Shown here piece by piece: positions 1 to 8,405 of a stretch of DNA of 64,000 bases (within the stretch, counting starts at the first letter, position 1; each line of letters begins with the position of its first letter). The translations under genes were made by a program, and so were the position numbers. The notes beneath the pieces were generated by a model. That model was not told where the DNA came from and ran no database searches. It was given only the letters and a program-made list of their open reading frames with translations. This DNA is from Acetobacteraceae bacterium. Lineage in GTDB: Bacteria > Pseudomonadota > Alphaproteobacteria > Acetobacterales > Acetobacteraceae. Location of the stretch: the NCBI GenBank assembly GCA_003164135.1, contig PLSD01000018.1, positions 92,357 to 156,356 on the forward strand. The letters run 5' to 3'.

Positions 1-579
1 CCCGGCATTTTGCTGCTGATGACGGGGTTTACGCGAATTATTATTGTGCTTTCGGTATTGCGGCAGGCGCTGGGATTGCAGACGACGCCGCCTAACATGG
101 TGTTGTCAGCGCTGGCGTTGGCGTTGACGGTGTTTGTGATGCAAGGGGTGATCCAGCAGGAGCAGAGGCTGGCGATTGATCCGTATCTGGCAGGGCAGAT
201 CAGTTTTAACCAGGCCGTGGCGGCGGCCGAGCCGCCGGAGCAGGATTTCATGCTGGCGCAGACGCGCAAGGCACCGTTGCATTTGTTCGTGGATTTAAGC
301 GGCGGGCATTATGCGACACCGAAGGATGTGCCGCTGACGGTGCTGGTGCCGGCGTTTGCGACTTCGGAGCTGGAGACCGCGTTTCAGATCAGTTTTCTGA
401 TTTATGTGCCGTTTGTACTGATCGATCTGGCGGTGGCGTCGGTGTTGATGTCGCTGGGCATGATTATGGTGTCGCCGACGCTGATTTCGCTGCCGTTGAA
501 GTTGCTGATGTTTGTTTCCATTCACGGCTGGGTGCTCGTGCTGGGCACGCTGGCAAATAGTTTCGTGCTGCCGCCGTAA
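1..579 (+). CDS. fliP: Flagellar export gate protein FliP, 5' truncated by window edge
   Basis: Integral membrane subunit of the flagellar type III export gate, where FliP, FliQ and FliR build the helical pore in the MS-ring. The reading frame is open from base 1, so the N-terminus lies outside the window. The visible part starts with the family hallmark MTGFTRIIIVLSVLRQALG followed by TTPPN, and ends with two hydrophobic segments including SLGMIMVSPTLISLPLK. The stop codon overlaps the fliQ start (TAATG), indicating translational coupling in a fliP-fliQ-fliR-flhB operon. Confidence 0.95.
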   Translation, partial: PGILLLMTGFTRIIIVLSVLRQALGLQTTPPNMVLSALALALTVFVMQGVIQQEQRLAIDPYLAGQISFNQAVAAAEPPEQDFMLAQTRKAPLHLFVDLSGGHYATPKDVPLTVLVPAFATSELETAFQISFLIYVPFVLIDLAVASVLMSLGMIMVSPTLISLPLKLLMFVSIHGWVLVLGTLANSFVLPP

Positions 580-854
580 TGCCGCTTTACTTGCAACTGC
601 TGCACATGGCGCTGGCCACGGAGCTGGAGGCGGTGACGCCGATTGTGGTGGTGTTGCTAGTGATTGGCCTGGCGACGGCGATTTTTCAATCGGCGTTGCA
701 GATTGAGGATGCGACGTTCAGCCTGTTGCCGAAGGTTTTTGCGATGATCGCGATCGGGCTAACCGGCGGGTTTGGCGCGCTGCAGGTATTTGAGCATTTC
801 GCGGTGCTGTTCATTTCCCATGCGCCGATGCTGGTGCACCAAACGTGGTCCTGA
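579..854 (+). CDS. fliQ: Flagellar export gate protein FliQ
   Basis: Small (91 aa) two-helix membrane protein of the flagellar export gate that wraps around the FliP-FliR core. Length and the two transmembrane stretches (about residues 15-38 and 52-77) suit the family, as does its position between fliP and fliR. Its ATG overlaps the fliP stop, and its 3' end overlaps the GTG start of fliR by 10 bases. Confidence 0.93.
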   Translation: MPLYLQLLHMALATELEAVTPIVVVLLVIGLATAIFQSALQIEDATFSLLPKVFAMIAIGLTGGFGALQVFEHFAVLFISHAPMLVHQTWS

Positions 855-1612
855 GCCAGGCGCAGGTGATGCTGTGGCTTGGTCAATTTCTGTGGCCATT
901 TCTGCGCATTACCGGGTTGATGCTGACGGCGCCGATTTATGGGTCCTCGATGGTGCCGGCTACTGTGAAAGCGGCGCTGGCAGCGGCACTGGCGGCGGCG
1001 TTGGCGCTTTGGCTGCCAGGGCTGCCGGCGTTTCCGGGGGATCCGCTCAGCGCGATTTATACCGGGGTGGTGCAGATCGCGTTTGGCGCGATGCTGGGCA
1101 TGGTGATGCAGATTGTGATTTCCGCCGTCGCGAGTGCCGGCGAAATTGCCGGGCTGGCGATGGGGCTGAGTTTCGCGGAGTTGCAATTCCGGGAATCACC
1201 CGGGGTAACCCCGGTACTTTACGACATCATGCTTTGGGCTGGCATGCTGGGGTATATGGCGGCGGGCGGGCCGGTGTGGCTGTTCGCGGCGCTGGCGCAT
1301 TCGTTTCAGCACGGCGTGGGGGTTGGTGGCATTGCCAGCTGGAGTGAGCTGGCGGCACTGGGCGGCACGTTGCTGAGTTCGGCGGTGTGTTTGGCGATGC
1401 CGGTGCTGGCGGTGTCGCTCTGCGTCAACCTGACCGTCGGCCTGACCACGGTGTTCGCGCCGCAGATGAATTTGCTGACCATCGGCTTTCCACTGCTGAT
1501 ACTGGCCGGGCTGTGGGTGCTGGGGGGTTCGGTGTTCTACCTGGGCCACAACATGGCGCAGCTGATGAGCGTGGGCACGGATGCGCTGACCGGCATGCTC
1601 GGCCATGGCTGA
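845..1612 (+). CDS. fliR: Flagellar export gate protein FliR
   Basis: Polytopic membrane protein (255 aa, usual family length) that completes the FliPQR export pore. It is strongly hydrophobic throughout, with about six membrane segments; the central region with GLAMGLSFAELQF and the C-terminal VNLTVGLTTVFAPQMNLLTI stretch are typical of FliR. A GTG at 845 is used because it gives the expected N-terminus and overlaps fliQ. The end overlaps the flhB ATG by 8 bases. Confidence 0.93.
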   Translation: MVLSQAQVMLWLGQFLWPFLRITGLMLTAPIYGSSMVPATVKAALAAALAAALALWLPGLPAFPGDPLSAIYTGVVQIAFGAMLGMVMQIVISAVASAGEIAGLAMGLSFAELQFRESPGVTPVLYDIMLWAGMLGYMAAGGPVWLFAALAHSFQHGVGVGGIASWSELAALGGTLLSSAVCLAMPVLAVSLCVNLTVGLTTVFAPQMNLLTIGFPLLILAGLWVLGGSVFYLGHNMAQLMSVGTDALTGMLGHG

Positions 1613-2717
1613 GGGGGCAGGCGAGGAAAAGCGCCACGGCCCCTCCGAGCGCCGGCTGAACCAGGCAGCGGAGCGGGGGGATGTCGGGCGGTCAACTGAT
1701 TTACCGAAGGCGGCGGTGGTGGTGATTGTGACCACGCTGGCGCTTGGGGCCGCGGCGGGAATTGGGGTGCGGTTGCAGGATGATTGCGCCGCCTGGCTGG
1801 GCGCGGCGGGGACCGCGCAGCCGGCGGCGGCGGCGGCGTGGAGCGTGACGATGGGGGCGGAAATTGGCCCGCTGCTGGTATTGATCGCGGGAATTGCGAT
1901 GGTCGCGACCGTGTTTTCCGGCGGCTGGGTGTTCAGTGTGCACTTGCTCAAGCCGGATTTGTCCAAGCTGATGCCCGCACACGGGCTGGGGCAACTGTTT
2001 TCTAAATCCGGGATGACGGAGACCGCGAAGTCGCTGGTGAAATTCATCGTCATCGGCGGCGTTGGCGCGGAAATGATTGTGGCGCGGGAACCCGCCCTCG
2101 CGGCGCTGGCGGCGAGCCCGCACCCCAGCGCCGGACCGGTGGTGATGCTGTGCATGCAGGTGATCACGGCGATCTGCGCGGTGATTACCGTGCTGGCGGG
2201 CGCGGATATGGGGCTGCAATACTGGCTGCACCGCCAAAAACTGCGCATGTCCGACAACGAGGTGCGCGAGGAGATGAAGGATGCGGCGGGCAACCCGCAG
2301 GTGCGCAACCGGCAGCGGATGCTGGCGCGCAAGCTGGCACGGGCGCGGCAGATGAAGCGTATCCCCGAGGCGTCGGTGATTGTGGTGAACCCAACGCATT
2401 ATGCCGTGGCGATACGTTACCGCCGGGGCGTGGACCGCACGCCGTTGCTGCTGGCGAAAGGCGTGGGGCTGCTGGCGGAGGAGATTATCAGCCGGGGACG
2501 GGGATTGGGGATTCCGGTGGTGGAGGCGCCGCCGCTGGCCCGTGCCGTGTACCGCCATGTGGAGCCGGGCGAGCCGGTGCCGGTGGCACTGTACCGCGCC
2601 ACCGCCGAGGTGCTCGCCTATGTGTGGAAGATGCAAAGGTGGCGCGCCCAGGGCGGGCAGCGGCCAATACCGCCGCAGGTGCGGGAGGGGGAGATCGAGG
2701 TGCCGCGCGGGCGGTAG
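1605..2717 (+). CDS. flhB: Flagellar export switch protein FlhB
   Basis: Export-gate subunit whose cytoplasmic domain cleaves itself to switch export from rod/hook to filament substrates. The 370-aa protein has the N-terminal charged segment (EKRHGPSERRLNQA), four hydrophobic segments, then the FlhBc domain. The autocleavage motif NPTH is intact, with Asn at residue 262, in VIVVNPTHYAVAIRY. The start overlaps the fliR stop, so it is the last gene of the visible operon. The C-terminus carries an Arg/Gly-rich tail. Confidence 0.95.
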   Translation: MAEGAGEEKRHGPSERRLNQAAERGDVGRSTDLPKAAVVVIVTTLALGAAAGIGVRLQDDCAAWLGAAGTAQPAAAAAWSVTMGAEIGPLLVLIAGIAMVATVFSGGWVFSVHLLKPDLSKLMPAHGLGQLFSKSGMTETAKSLVKFIVIGGVGAEMIVAREPALAALAASPHPSAGPVVMLCMQVITAICAVITVLAGADMGLQYWLHRQKLRMSDNEVREEMKDAAGNPQVRNRQRMLARKLARARQMKRIPEASVIVVNPTHYAVAIRYRRGVDRTPLLLAKGVGLLAEEIISRGRGLGIPVVEAPPLARAVYRHVEPGEPVPVALYRATAEVLAYVWKMQRWRAQGGQRPIPPQVREGEIEVPRGR

Positions 2718-2718
2718 C

Positions 2719-3402
2719 TCAGGTGCGCGGCGTTACCGCTACGGTGACCTCGTTGCGGCGCAGCCAGGGCAGTGTCCAGGGTGGATCGTAGAACTGGGCC
2801 GCTGGTTCACCCGCCGCAACCCATGCGGAACCGGCCAGGTGCTGAGCCAGAATCGCCTGCGCGCTGGCCACCGCTGCCGCCGTGGGCGTGCCGGAGAAGC
2901 GGTAGACCGCCTCAGTCTCTGCCCCCACCTCATGCAGGCGGATTTGCGGGTTCAGCGGGTGGGGTAATGTTGCCCGCGTATAGCTGGAAGGCATGTAGAA
3001 TGTGACCACCCACGCGCCTGCGGGGTCCTTGGCTTGCGCCACCGGAGCGGTCATCGCGATTGCGGTGGCGGCCTGCGCCACCTGTTTGTTGGTGGCCTGC
3101 GCCACCGGGGCGGTCATGCCGATGGAAGCGCTGGCGGTATTGGCGCCAAAAATATACCTGGCGAGCATACGGAAGCCCGCCGAGCGCGCCGCGATTTCAT
3201 CGCCCTGTACGCTCACGCTGGCGGCAAGGCGCGGGGCGTATTGGCGTATCTCCACCGGACCCAAGGTGGCGATAGACTGATAGCGCGGCTCTTCGGTATT
3301 GCCGCGCAGGCCGAAAACGAGGCCGGCCGCTTGGAAAAATGCCCTGGCAGACTGTAGAAATTTCAATTCCCCCGCTCCGTCATTCTTCTGTTCCCGGCTC
3401 AC
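2719..3402 (-). CDS. SOUL family haem-binding protein
   Basis: 227-aa protein of the SOUL/HBP family, which binds tetrapyrroles; the bacterial role is unsettled. Seen: the family core EPRYQSIATLGPVEIRQYAP near residue 38, FRMLARYIFGAN about residue 77, two copies of an IAMTAPVAQA-type motif about 20 residues apart, FYMPSSYT, and a C-terminal YDPPWTLPWLRRNEV. The start is a GTG at 3402 with no convincing ribosome site, so the N-terminus is uncertain. It converges on flhB, with 1 base between the two stops. Confidence 0.85.
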   Translation of the reverse strand: MSREQKNDGAGELKFLQSARAFFQAAGLVFGLRGNTEEPRYQSIATLGPVEIRQYAPRLAASVSVQGDEIAARSAGFRMLARYIFGANTASASIGMTAPVAQATNKQVAQAATAIAMTAPVAQAKDPAGAWVVTFYMPSSYTRATLPHPLNPQIRLHEVGAETEAVYRFSGTPTAAAVASAQAILAQHLAGSAWVAAGEPAAQFYDPPWTLPWLRRNEVTVAVTPRT

Positions 3403-3553
3403 CGGCCGCCCGCGCGGTGGCCTTGAGGGCCCTCCTGGGATATGGGACCAAGGTCCGGATTGTAAAGCCCGCGGCCACGATTTGCCCCTCGCCGCCTTGT
3501 TTTAGAGCCCGGCACCGGTTACGGAACGGAAAACCTGGAGCTAGCGTTTTACC

Positions 3554-4804
3554 ATGAGTGAAAAACACGCAGATGTCGTTATCGTCGGTGCCAGCCATGC
3601 CGGCAGCGAAGTTTCCTCCCGCCTGCGCCAGGGCGGCTTTACCGGCAGCATCGCGCTGATCGGTGCGGAGCCTTACCTGCCCTACCAGCGCCCACCGCTC
3701 TCCAAAGCCTTCCTCGCCGGCGAAATGAGCGTCGACCAGCTGCTGATCCGCTCCGCCGAGAGCTACACCAAGGCCGGGATCGACTGGTACCCGTCCACCA
3801 CCGTGGAATCGATCGACCGCGCGACGCATAGCCTGCGCCTGAGCAATGGCGAGGTGTTCGGCTACGGCAAGCTGGTGCTCGCCACCGGCGGGCGGCCGCG
3901 CCAGCTCACGATTCCGGGCTCCGAACTGCAGGGGCTGCATTACATGCGCTCAATCGCCGATGTGGACGCGCTACGCCCTGGATTTGTCGCCGGGGCCAAG
4001 CTGGTCATCGTCGGCGGCGGCTATATCGGGCTGGAAGTGGCGGCGGTTGCCGTGAAGCACGGGCTGGATGTGGAAATCGTGGAATTCGCGCCGCGCGCGC
4101 TCGCCCGCGTGGCCGGGCCAGAGCTTTCGGCCTTCTACGAGACCGCGCATCGGGCTGCCGGGGTGAAGCTGCGTCTTTCCACCGGGGTTGAAGGTTTCGA
4201 CCCCTCCCCCACCAAAATCGGCCATGTCGGCGCCGTGCGCTGCTCGGATGGTACGGTGCTGCCGGCGGACCTGGTGCTGGTGGCCGTAGGCTTGGTGCCA
4301 AATATAGAGCTGGCGAAGGACGCCGGACTGGCCATGGGCAACGGCATCGTGGTTGACGAATTCACCCAGACCTCCGACCCGGACATTCTGGCGATCGGCG
4401 ACTGCACGGAGCACCCGCTGCCGTTCCTGGATGGCCAGCGCGTCCGCCTGGAATCAGTCCCCAACGCGGTGGAGCAAGCGCGCGTGGCGGCCTCGGTGCT
4501 CAACGGCCAGCCGAAGGCCTATGCCGCTGTGCCCTGGTTCTGGTCGGACCAGTATAACCTGAAACTGCAGTCGGTGGGCTTAAGCCACGGGCACGACCGG
4601 GTGGTGATCCGCCCGGCACGCACCCCGGAAGGGTTTGTTGCCTTCTACCTGAAAGACGGCCGCATGATCGCCGCGGATTGCGTGAATTCGATCACCGAAT
4701 TCACCGTCGCCAAGCGGCTGGTCACGGAAAAGACCATCGTGGACCCGGTGGCGCTGGCCGACCTGGCGGTCGAAATGAAGTCCCTACTGGCGCCGAAGGC
4801 TTAA
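3554..4804 (+). CDS. FAD-dependent ferredoxin (rhodocoxin-type) reductase
   Basis: 416-aa pyridine nucleotide-disulfide-type oxidoreductase that passes electrons from NAD(P)H through FAD to a ferredoxin. It has an FAD Rossmann motif at the N-terminus (DVVIVGASHAGSEV, a GxSxAG variant shared by this subfamily), PYQRPPLSK typical of rhodocoxin/putidaredoxin reductases, a central NAD motif (LVIVGGGYIGLEVAA) and the second FAD motif ILAIGDCTEHP. No ferredoxin or P450 partner is encoded nearby, so the physiological acceptor is unknown. It is monocistronic. Confidence 0.88.
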   Translation: MSEKHADVVIVGASHAGSEVSSRLRQGGFTGSIALIGAEPYLPYQRPPLSKAFLAGEMSVDQLLIRSAESYTKAGIDWYPSTTVESIDRATHSLRLSNGEVFGYGKLVLATGGRPRQLTIPGSELQGLHYMRSIADVDALRPGFVAGAKLVIVGGGYIGLEVAAVAVKHGLDVEIVEFAPRALARVAGPELSAFYETAHRAAGVKLRLSTGVEGFDPSPTKIGHVGAVRCSDGTVLPADLVLVAVGLVPNIELAKDAGLAMGNGIVVDEFTQTSDPDILAIGDCTEHPLPFLDGQRVRLESVPNAVEQARVAASVLNGQPKAYAAVPWFWSDQYNLKLQSVGLSHGHDRVVIRPARTPEGFVAFYLKDGRMIAADCVNSITEFTVAKRLVTEKTIVDPVALADLAVEMKSLLAPKA

Positions 4805-4851
4805 TACCCCCTGGTTTAGGGCTTCAAACCCCAATCCCCCCAGTACGGACG

Positions 4852-5748
4852 CTACCGCGGCAGAAAGGCTGCGTCCGGCTCGGGAGTGGGGCGGCGGATG
4901 ATACGGTGACGTTCCCGCGCGGCCTGGAGCATGGCAGTGAAGCATTTGCGCACGGCGGCTGGCTGCCCGGTGCGGCGGTCCAGGGCGCGCAGGCAAAACT
5001 GCACGTGGGCCATGTTCTGGTAGTAGCGGGTGAACGCGTAGTTGAGCGCGGCGCCGGTAAACGCCCCAGCGACAGGGACTGCCTGAACGAGGAGCTTCTC
5101 GGACAAGACCATGCCAAAGCGGCCGGCAGCGGATTTTATCAGCAGGTTGAGGGAAAGGTGGCTAAGGCCGAGGCGGGCTGTCCAATAGCCGGTCTCCGTA
5201 TCGTCATCCGCAGCGCTGGGGCCGCCAAAGGCGAGAACTTCCAGGCAGGCCCGGCGGGTGTCCTCGGTCGCCAAATCCTCACCCGCGTCACGGGCGACCT
5301 GCGCGATGGAGCGCAAAATAGCGGTGGTGGTAAAGGGAATGTCGAACAATACGCCCGGCAGGCCGATGAAGCCGGAGGCAGCGCCACTTGCGGCAGTGAC
5401 CAAGCGGTGCGCGCTGTTGCCCTTAGGGCGGTGCGGGCGCGCGAAGGAGGGCGCAATGCTAAGACCGAATGTGGCGAGGTTGTAACTGCCCCACAGCGTG
5501 TCTTCGACCATTTGCTCAGCGCGTTGGGAAAGGTCCGCCCAGGCCGCGCCGCCAAAGCGGCCGCCTGTTTTCGCGAGCCGGCCGCGCAGGGCCTCGACGC
5601 GCCGACCGAACAGGGAGGTGAGGCGCATGAGCAGGCCGCGCGAATCGGCCATAATAATAGCCGCGCGCCAAAGTTCATCGCGTTCATGCGGGGTGAGGAA
5701 GGTGGCGGTGTCCGCCAGGTAGTCAGGTAGGGGGGGTAAAATTTTCAT
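4852..5748 (-). CDS. EcsC family protein
   Basis: 298 aa when started at the ATG at 5748. Motifs resembling the EcsC family (uncharacterised, found widely in bacteria) include ADLSQRAEQMVEDTLWGSYNLA, GAASGFIGLPGVLFDIPFTTTAILRSIAQVARDAGED and VPVAGAFTGAALNYAFTRYY, with small-residue-rich hydrophobic helices that may associate with membrane. An upstream in-frame ATG at 5787 would place 13 codons inside the stem-loop that follows rplT, so the shorter start is preferred. It lies in the same direction as rpmI-rplT, where pheS-pheT often sit in other genomes. Confidence 0.75.
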   Translation of the reverse strand: MKILPPLPDYLADTATFLTPHERDELWRAAIIMADSRGLLMRLTSLFGRRVEALRGRLAKTGGRFGGAAWADLSQRAEQMVEDTLWGSYNLATFGLSIAPSFARPHRPKGNSAHRLVTAASGAASGFIGLPGVLFDIPFTTTAILRSIAQVARDAGEDLATEDTRRACLEVLAFGGPSAADDDTETGYWTARLGLSHLSLNLLIKSAAGRFGMVLSEKLLVQAVPVAGAFTGAALNYAFTRYYQNMAHVQFCLRALDRRTGQPAAVRKCFTAMLQAARERHRIIRRPTPEPDAAFLPR

Positions 5749-5779
5749 GTCCAGCCAGAACATGTGCTCCGGCTGGACA
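5748..5779 (-). terminator. Stem-loop terminator candidate after rplT
   Basis: Perfect 9-bp inverted repeat (TGTCCAGCC at 5748-5756 and GGCTGGACA at 5771-5779) with a 14-base loop. It begins 19 bases past the rplT stop on the minus strand and is followed on that strand by TGAAAATTTT. It could end rpmI-rplT transcription or attenuate read-through into the EcsC gene. The loop is long and the T-run short, so this is moderate evidence. Confidence 0.5.
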
Positions 5780-5797
5780 CGAAACAAGTGCGGATGA

Positions 5798-6160
5798 TTA
5801 TTCCGCGGCGCCGACGGCCTTAACGGCCTGGACGATTTCCGCGAAAGCGGCGGAATCGTCGAACGCGATGGCGGCCAGAACCTTACGGTCCAGCTCCAGC
5901 CCAGCCTGCTTGAGGCCGAAGATGAACTGGCTGTAGGTCAGGCCATGCTCGCGCACGGCGGCATTGATGCGCTGGATCCAGAGCGAGCGGAACTCGCGCT
6001 TTTTGACCCGGCGGTCACGGTAGGCATAGCGCAGGGCCTTTTCGAGGCGCTCCAGCGCGATGCGGTAGTTGGTGGACGAGCGGCCGACGAAACCCTTCGA
6101 CTGCTCAAGAACTTTTTTGTGACGGGCGTGGGTGGTAACGCCCCGTTTTACACGTGCCAT
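5798..6160 (-). CDS. rplT: 50S ribosomal protein L20
   Basis: 120-aa L20, which binds 23S rRNA early in large-subunit assembly and autoregulates its operon in several bacteria. The N-terminus [20 protein letters not shown] and the [19 protein letters not shown] core are highly conserved and unmistakable. It sits 15 bases downstream of rpmI in one operon. The C-terminus is slightly extended ([15 protein letters not shown]). Confidence 0.98.
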   Translation of the reverse strand: MARVKRGVTTHARHKKVLEQSKGFVGRSSTNYRIALERLEKALRYAYRDRRVKKREFRSLWIQRINAAVREHGLTYSQFIFGLKQAGLELDRKVLAAIAFDDSAAFAEIVQAVKAVGAAE

Positions 6161-6175
6161 TTTTCTGCCTCTCCC

Positions 6176-6379
6176 TTACGCGATGCCGTACGGCGCCCAC
6201 TGCTTAACGGTGATGCCGTCAGCGTGGGTGAGGGTCTGGCTGCCACGGTTTGCCCGCTTGGACTTCTGGCTGCGGGCCATCAGGTTGTGGCGCTTCTTGC
6301 CGGGACCGGCGAGAACCTTGCCGGTGGCGGTGATCTTGAAGCGCTTTTTGACCGATGACTTGGTCTTTAACTTCGGCAT
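6176..6379 (-). CDS. rpmI: 50S ribosomal protein L35
   Basis: 67-aa L35 with the canonical [21 protein letters not shown] start and the [19 protein letters not shown] segment. It precedes rplT as usual. infC (IF3), which commonly heads this operon, is not present upstream here. The ATG is preceded by a GGAG element (AGGAGACCAAA). Confidence 0.98.
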   Translation of the reverse strand: MPKLKTKSSVKKRFKITATGKVLAGPGKKRHNLMARSQKSKRANRGSQTLTHADGITVKQWAPYGIA

Positions 6380-6492
6380 TTTGGTCTCCTATCGCATATC
6401 CCTGGGTGAGCAGGGCTCCCGAACATCGGGGCGGCGGCCGGGCATGCCTATGGCCCAAGCGCGCACGCATCACGTTTTACGGTGAAGCGCGG

Positions 6493-6521
6493 CCTATATA
6501 GGGTGCGGGGGAAAGTGACAA
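6493..6521 (-). promoter_or_regulatory. Candidate sigma-70-type promoter of rpmI-rplT
   Basis: On the minus strand TTGTCA (6521-6516) is separated by exactly 17 bases from TATAGG (6498-6493), about 115 bases upstream of the rpmI start. The spacing and the -35 match are good and the -10 is intermediate. The long leader could carry L20-dependent control, but no specific structure was identified. Confidence 0.4.
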
Positions 6522-6583
6522 GGGTCGAAAAGGAGGAGCCGCCCCGCTTGTCAGCCGGCAGCATTGGCGCAAGACTCACCGGT

Positions 6584-7126
6584 ATGGCGAGCAAACCCCC
6601 GGACGGGGCAAAATTATATGAGGCGGCGCTGAATCATCTGGCCCGCTATGCGGCGACCGAGACTGGGTTGGCGCGGGTGCTGGTGCGCAAGCTGGAGCGC
6701 TGGGGCCGGTTGTATGCGGAGGAGGACGCGGATGGCGAGGCTGCCGCCGCCGAGGTGCGCCGGGCTAAGGCGGCCATTCCTGGGGTAATTACCCGGTTGC
6801 GGGAGGCCGGGGTGCTCAACGACACCGCCTTTGCCGCCTCGCGCGCCAAGCGGTTGACCCGGCAGGGCAAATCCCGCCGTGCGACGCTGGCACATTTGAT
6901 GGCCAAGGGCGTAGCCGCACCCGTGCTGGTGGAAGACCCGCAACGTGAGCTGGCGGCTGCCTGCGCATACCTGCGGCGCAAACGGGCCGGACCATTCGGA
7001 GAGGCGCCAGAGCTGAAAGTTCTGGCGGCGATGGCGCGGGGCGGATTTACCCAGGAGATGGCGCGCCGGGCGCTGCGGCTGGACCGCGAGGAGGCGGAGG
7101 CGCTGATAAAGGGGCTGCAAGAATAG
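6584..7126 (+). CDS. recX: RecX family regulatory protein
   Basis: RecX-like modulator of RecA filaments, 180 aa from the ATG at 6584. The family's three-helix repeats are visible: a basic N-terminal helix block (ALNHLARYAATETGLARVLVRKLERWG), AGVLNDTAFAASRAKRLTRQGKSRRATLAHLMAKGV in the middle, and FTQEMARRALRLDREEAEALI at the end. An in-frame ATG at 6482 would add 34 residues overlapping the rpmI promoter and is less likely. recA is not in the window. Only one base separates its stop from the leftmost phage gene. Confidence 0.8.
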   Translation: MASKPPDGAKLYEAALNHLARYAATETGLARVLVRKLERWGRLYAEEDADGEAAAAEVRRAKAAIPGVITRLREAGVLNDTAFAASRAKRLTRQGKSRRATLAHLMAKGVAAPVLVEDPQRELAAACAYLRRKRAGPFGEAPELKVLAAMARGGFTQEMARRALRLDREEAEALIKGLQE

Positions 7127-7127
7127 G

Positions 7128-7907
7128 CTAAGTGGCCCCCAACCCAAGCACGCCGCCCAGTTCGGCGATATGCTCATCAAGCTGCGCCATGGTCAGGCCC
7201 GAAGGCGAGCGCATATTATCACGCAACCAGGTCCGGCGCAGCAAAGCGAACCCCTCATCCATATACTTGCGCACCCAGGCGCTGGAAGCACGCTGATAAC
7301 GGTCCCAGGTGGCAATGATGAACCAGTCCGGCCCATCGAAATCCACCACGCACACGTCATGCCCCAGGCTCGGCGCGCCGCTGGTATCGGTCCACGGCCG
7401 ACCCGCGGCGAACACGTCCTCGGCGTCCGCCGGCATACCCAGCCCCAGTTCCGCGCCACCGAAATTGGCGATGACATGGCGCAGCGTCGCCAGATCACCC
7501 GGCTCGATCGGGGCAAAGCCGTCCAGCCGGTCCAGGGCAGCGCGTTGGTTGATAATTAGCCCGTCACTCATCCAGCGCTTGTTCTTGTCCAGTATCACCG
7601 TGCCATTGTCATCGGCGCCGGTGGCGATGTCGTAGCCGGTGTAGCGCGCATAGTTCTGCAAGGCGGAGGCCGTGTCCGGCACGATCGGCTGCCCGGCGTT
7701 GCCGGTGATCACGCCGACAAAATGCAGGCTGGCGGCAAAGGCGCAGTCCCCTGCCCTGTCGTTGCCAAGCATCAGCACCATGGCGCAGGCCGCGCGCCAG
7801 TTGGTCGCAGCGGGCAAAGCCTCCAACGTGGCGCGGGCCAGCAGGCGGCGCGCCGAGGGCAGCCGGGGGTCATGCACCGCCGGCTGCTTGCCGCGAAACA
7901 ACGGCAC
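7128..7907 (-). CDS. Papain-like cysteine peptidase-fold phage protein (putative)
   Basis: 259-aa protein and the last gene of the phage operon. The sequence has a papain-like layout: MLGNDRAGDCAFAAS places Cys at residue 55 after a GD, GHDVCVVDFDG places His at 183, and a following IIATWDR (Trp 201) sits where papains have their NSW motif. Related GDC-motif proteins occur in phage tail-fibre or lysis regions; their substrate is unknown to me. It could process a structural protein, attack the host, or act as an accessory protein. The catalytic assignment is inference. Confidence 0.5.
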   Translation of the reverse strand: MPLFRGKQPAVHDPRLPSARRLLARATLEALPAATNWRAACAMVLMLGNDRAGDCAFAASLHFVGVITGNAGQPIVPDTASALQNYARYTGYDIATGADDNGTVILDKNKRWMSDGLIINQRAALDRLDGFAPIEPGDLATLRHVIANFGGAELGLGMPADAEDVFAAGRPWTDTSGAPSLGHDVCVVDFDGPDWFIIATWDRYQRASSAWVRKYMDEGFALLRRTWLRDNMRSPSGLTMAQLDEHIAELGGVLGLGAT

Positions 7908-7912
7908 CTAGC

Positions 7913-8380
7913 TCAAACCGCCGCCAGTACGGCGCGCGCCTGGTCCGGCGTCATACCGCCCGGCGCGGCACCCACCGGCACCGGCAGCCCAACCGCGACC
8001 TCAACCACCGGCAGCAGCACTTTCAGCGCGGTTAATGTGGTGGAGAACGCCGGCGGCAGCGGCAGGCCGGAGAGCATCGTCGCCGCCTCGTTGAAATACG
8101 TAACAACCTGCGTGACCACAGACTGCGCGGCCGTCGCGGTGATGCTGGCGGAAACGCCCTGCGCGGCTGCTACTGCCTTGCCGAACAGCGCGGACACGTT
8201 GGTCAATGTCGCGACCGGAATGCCCGTCACCGTGGCGAGTTCGGGAATCGCCGCATTGAGACCGTTCGCGACAAGCTGCATATCCTGTACGGCGCGGGAG
8301 GCAATCTGCTGCTCAGTAAGTCCCGCGCAGGCAGCTAACGGCGTGAGAGCACAAGCCGCGATAAGGGTACGACGCTTCAT
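7913..8380 (-). CDS. Small prophage lipoprotein
   Basis: 155-aa protein started at the ATG at 8380, which is preceded by GGAG 9 bases upstream. MKRRTLIAACALTPLAACAGL is a type II signal with lipobox LAAC, so it should be a lipid-anchored envelope protein. The mature part is rich in Ala, Val and Thr with no recognisable domain. Position between the TM protein and the papain-like gene, beside the endolysin, suggests a role in envelope disruption such as an outer-membrane spanin, but length and composition are not typical, so the role stays open. Confidence 0.6.
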   Translation of the reverse strand: MKRRTLIAACALTPLAACAGLTEQQIASRAVQDMQLVANGLNAAIPELATVTGIPVATLTNVSALFGKAVAAAQGVSASITATAAQSVVTQVVTYFNEAATMLSGLPLPPAFSTTLTALKVLLPVVEVAVGLPVPVGAAPGGMTPDQARAVLAAV

Positions 8381-8405
8381 GTTGAAAACTCCGGTTGAAT
8401 TGAAA

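Noticed and set aside
4678..5730. 350-aa plus-strand frame over the EcsC gene
   Set aside because: Overlaps the end of the ferredoxin reductase and lies antisense to a recognisable EcsC-like protein; no domain.
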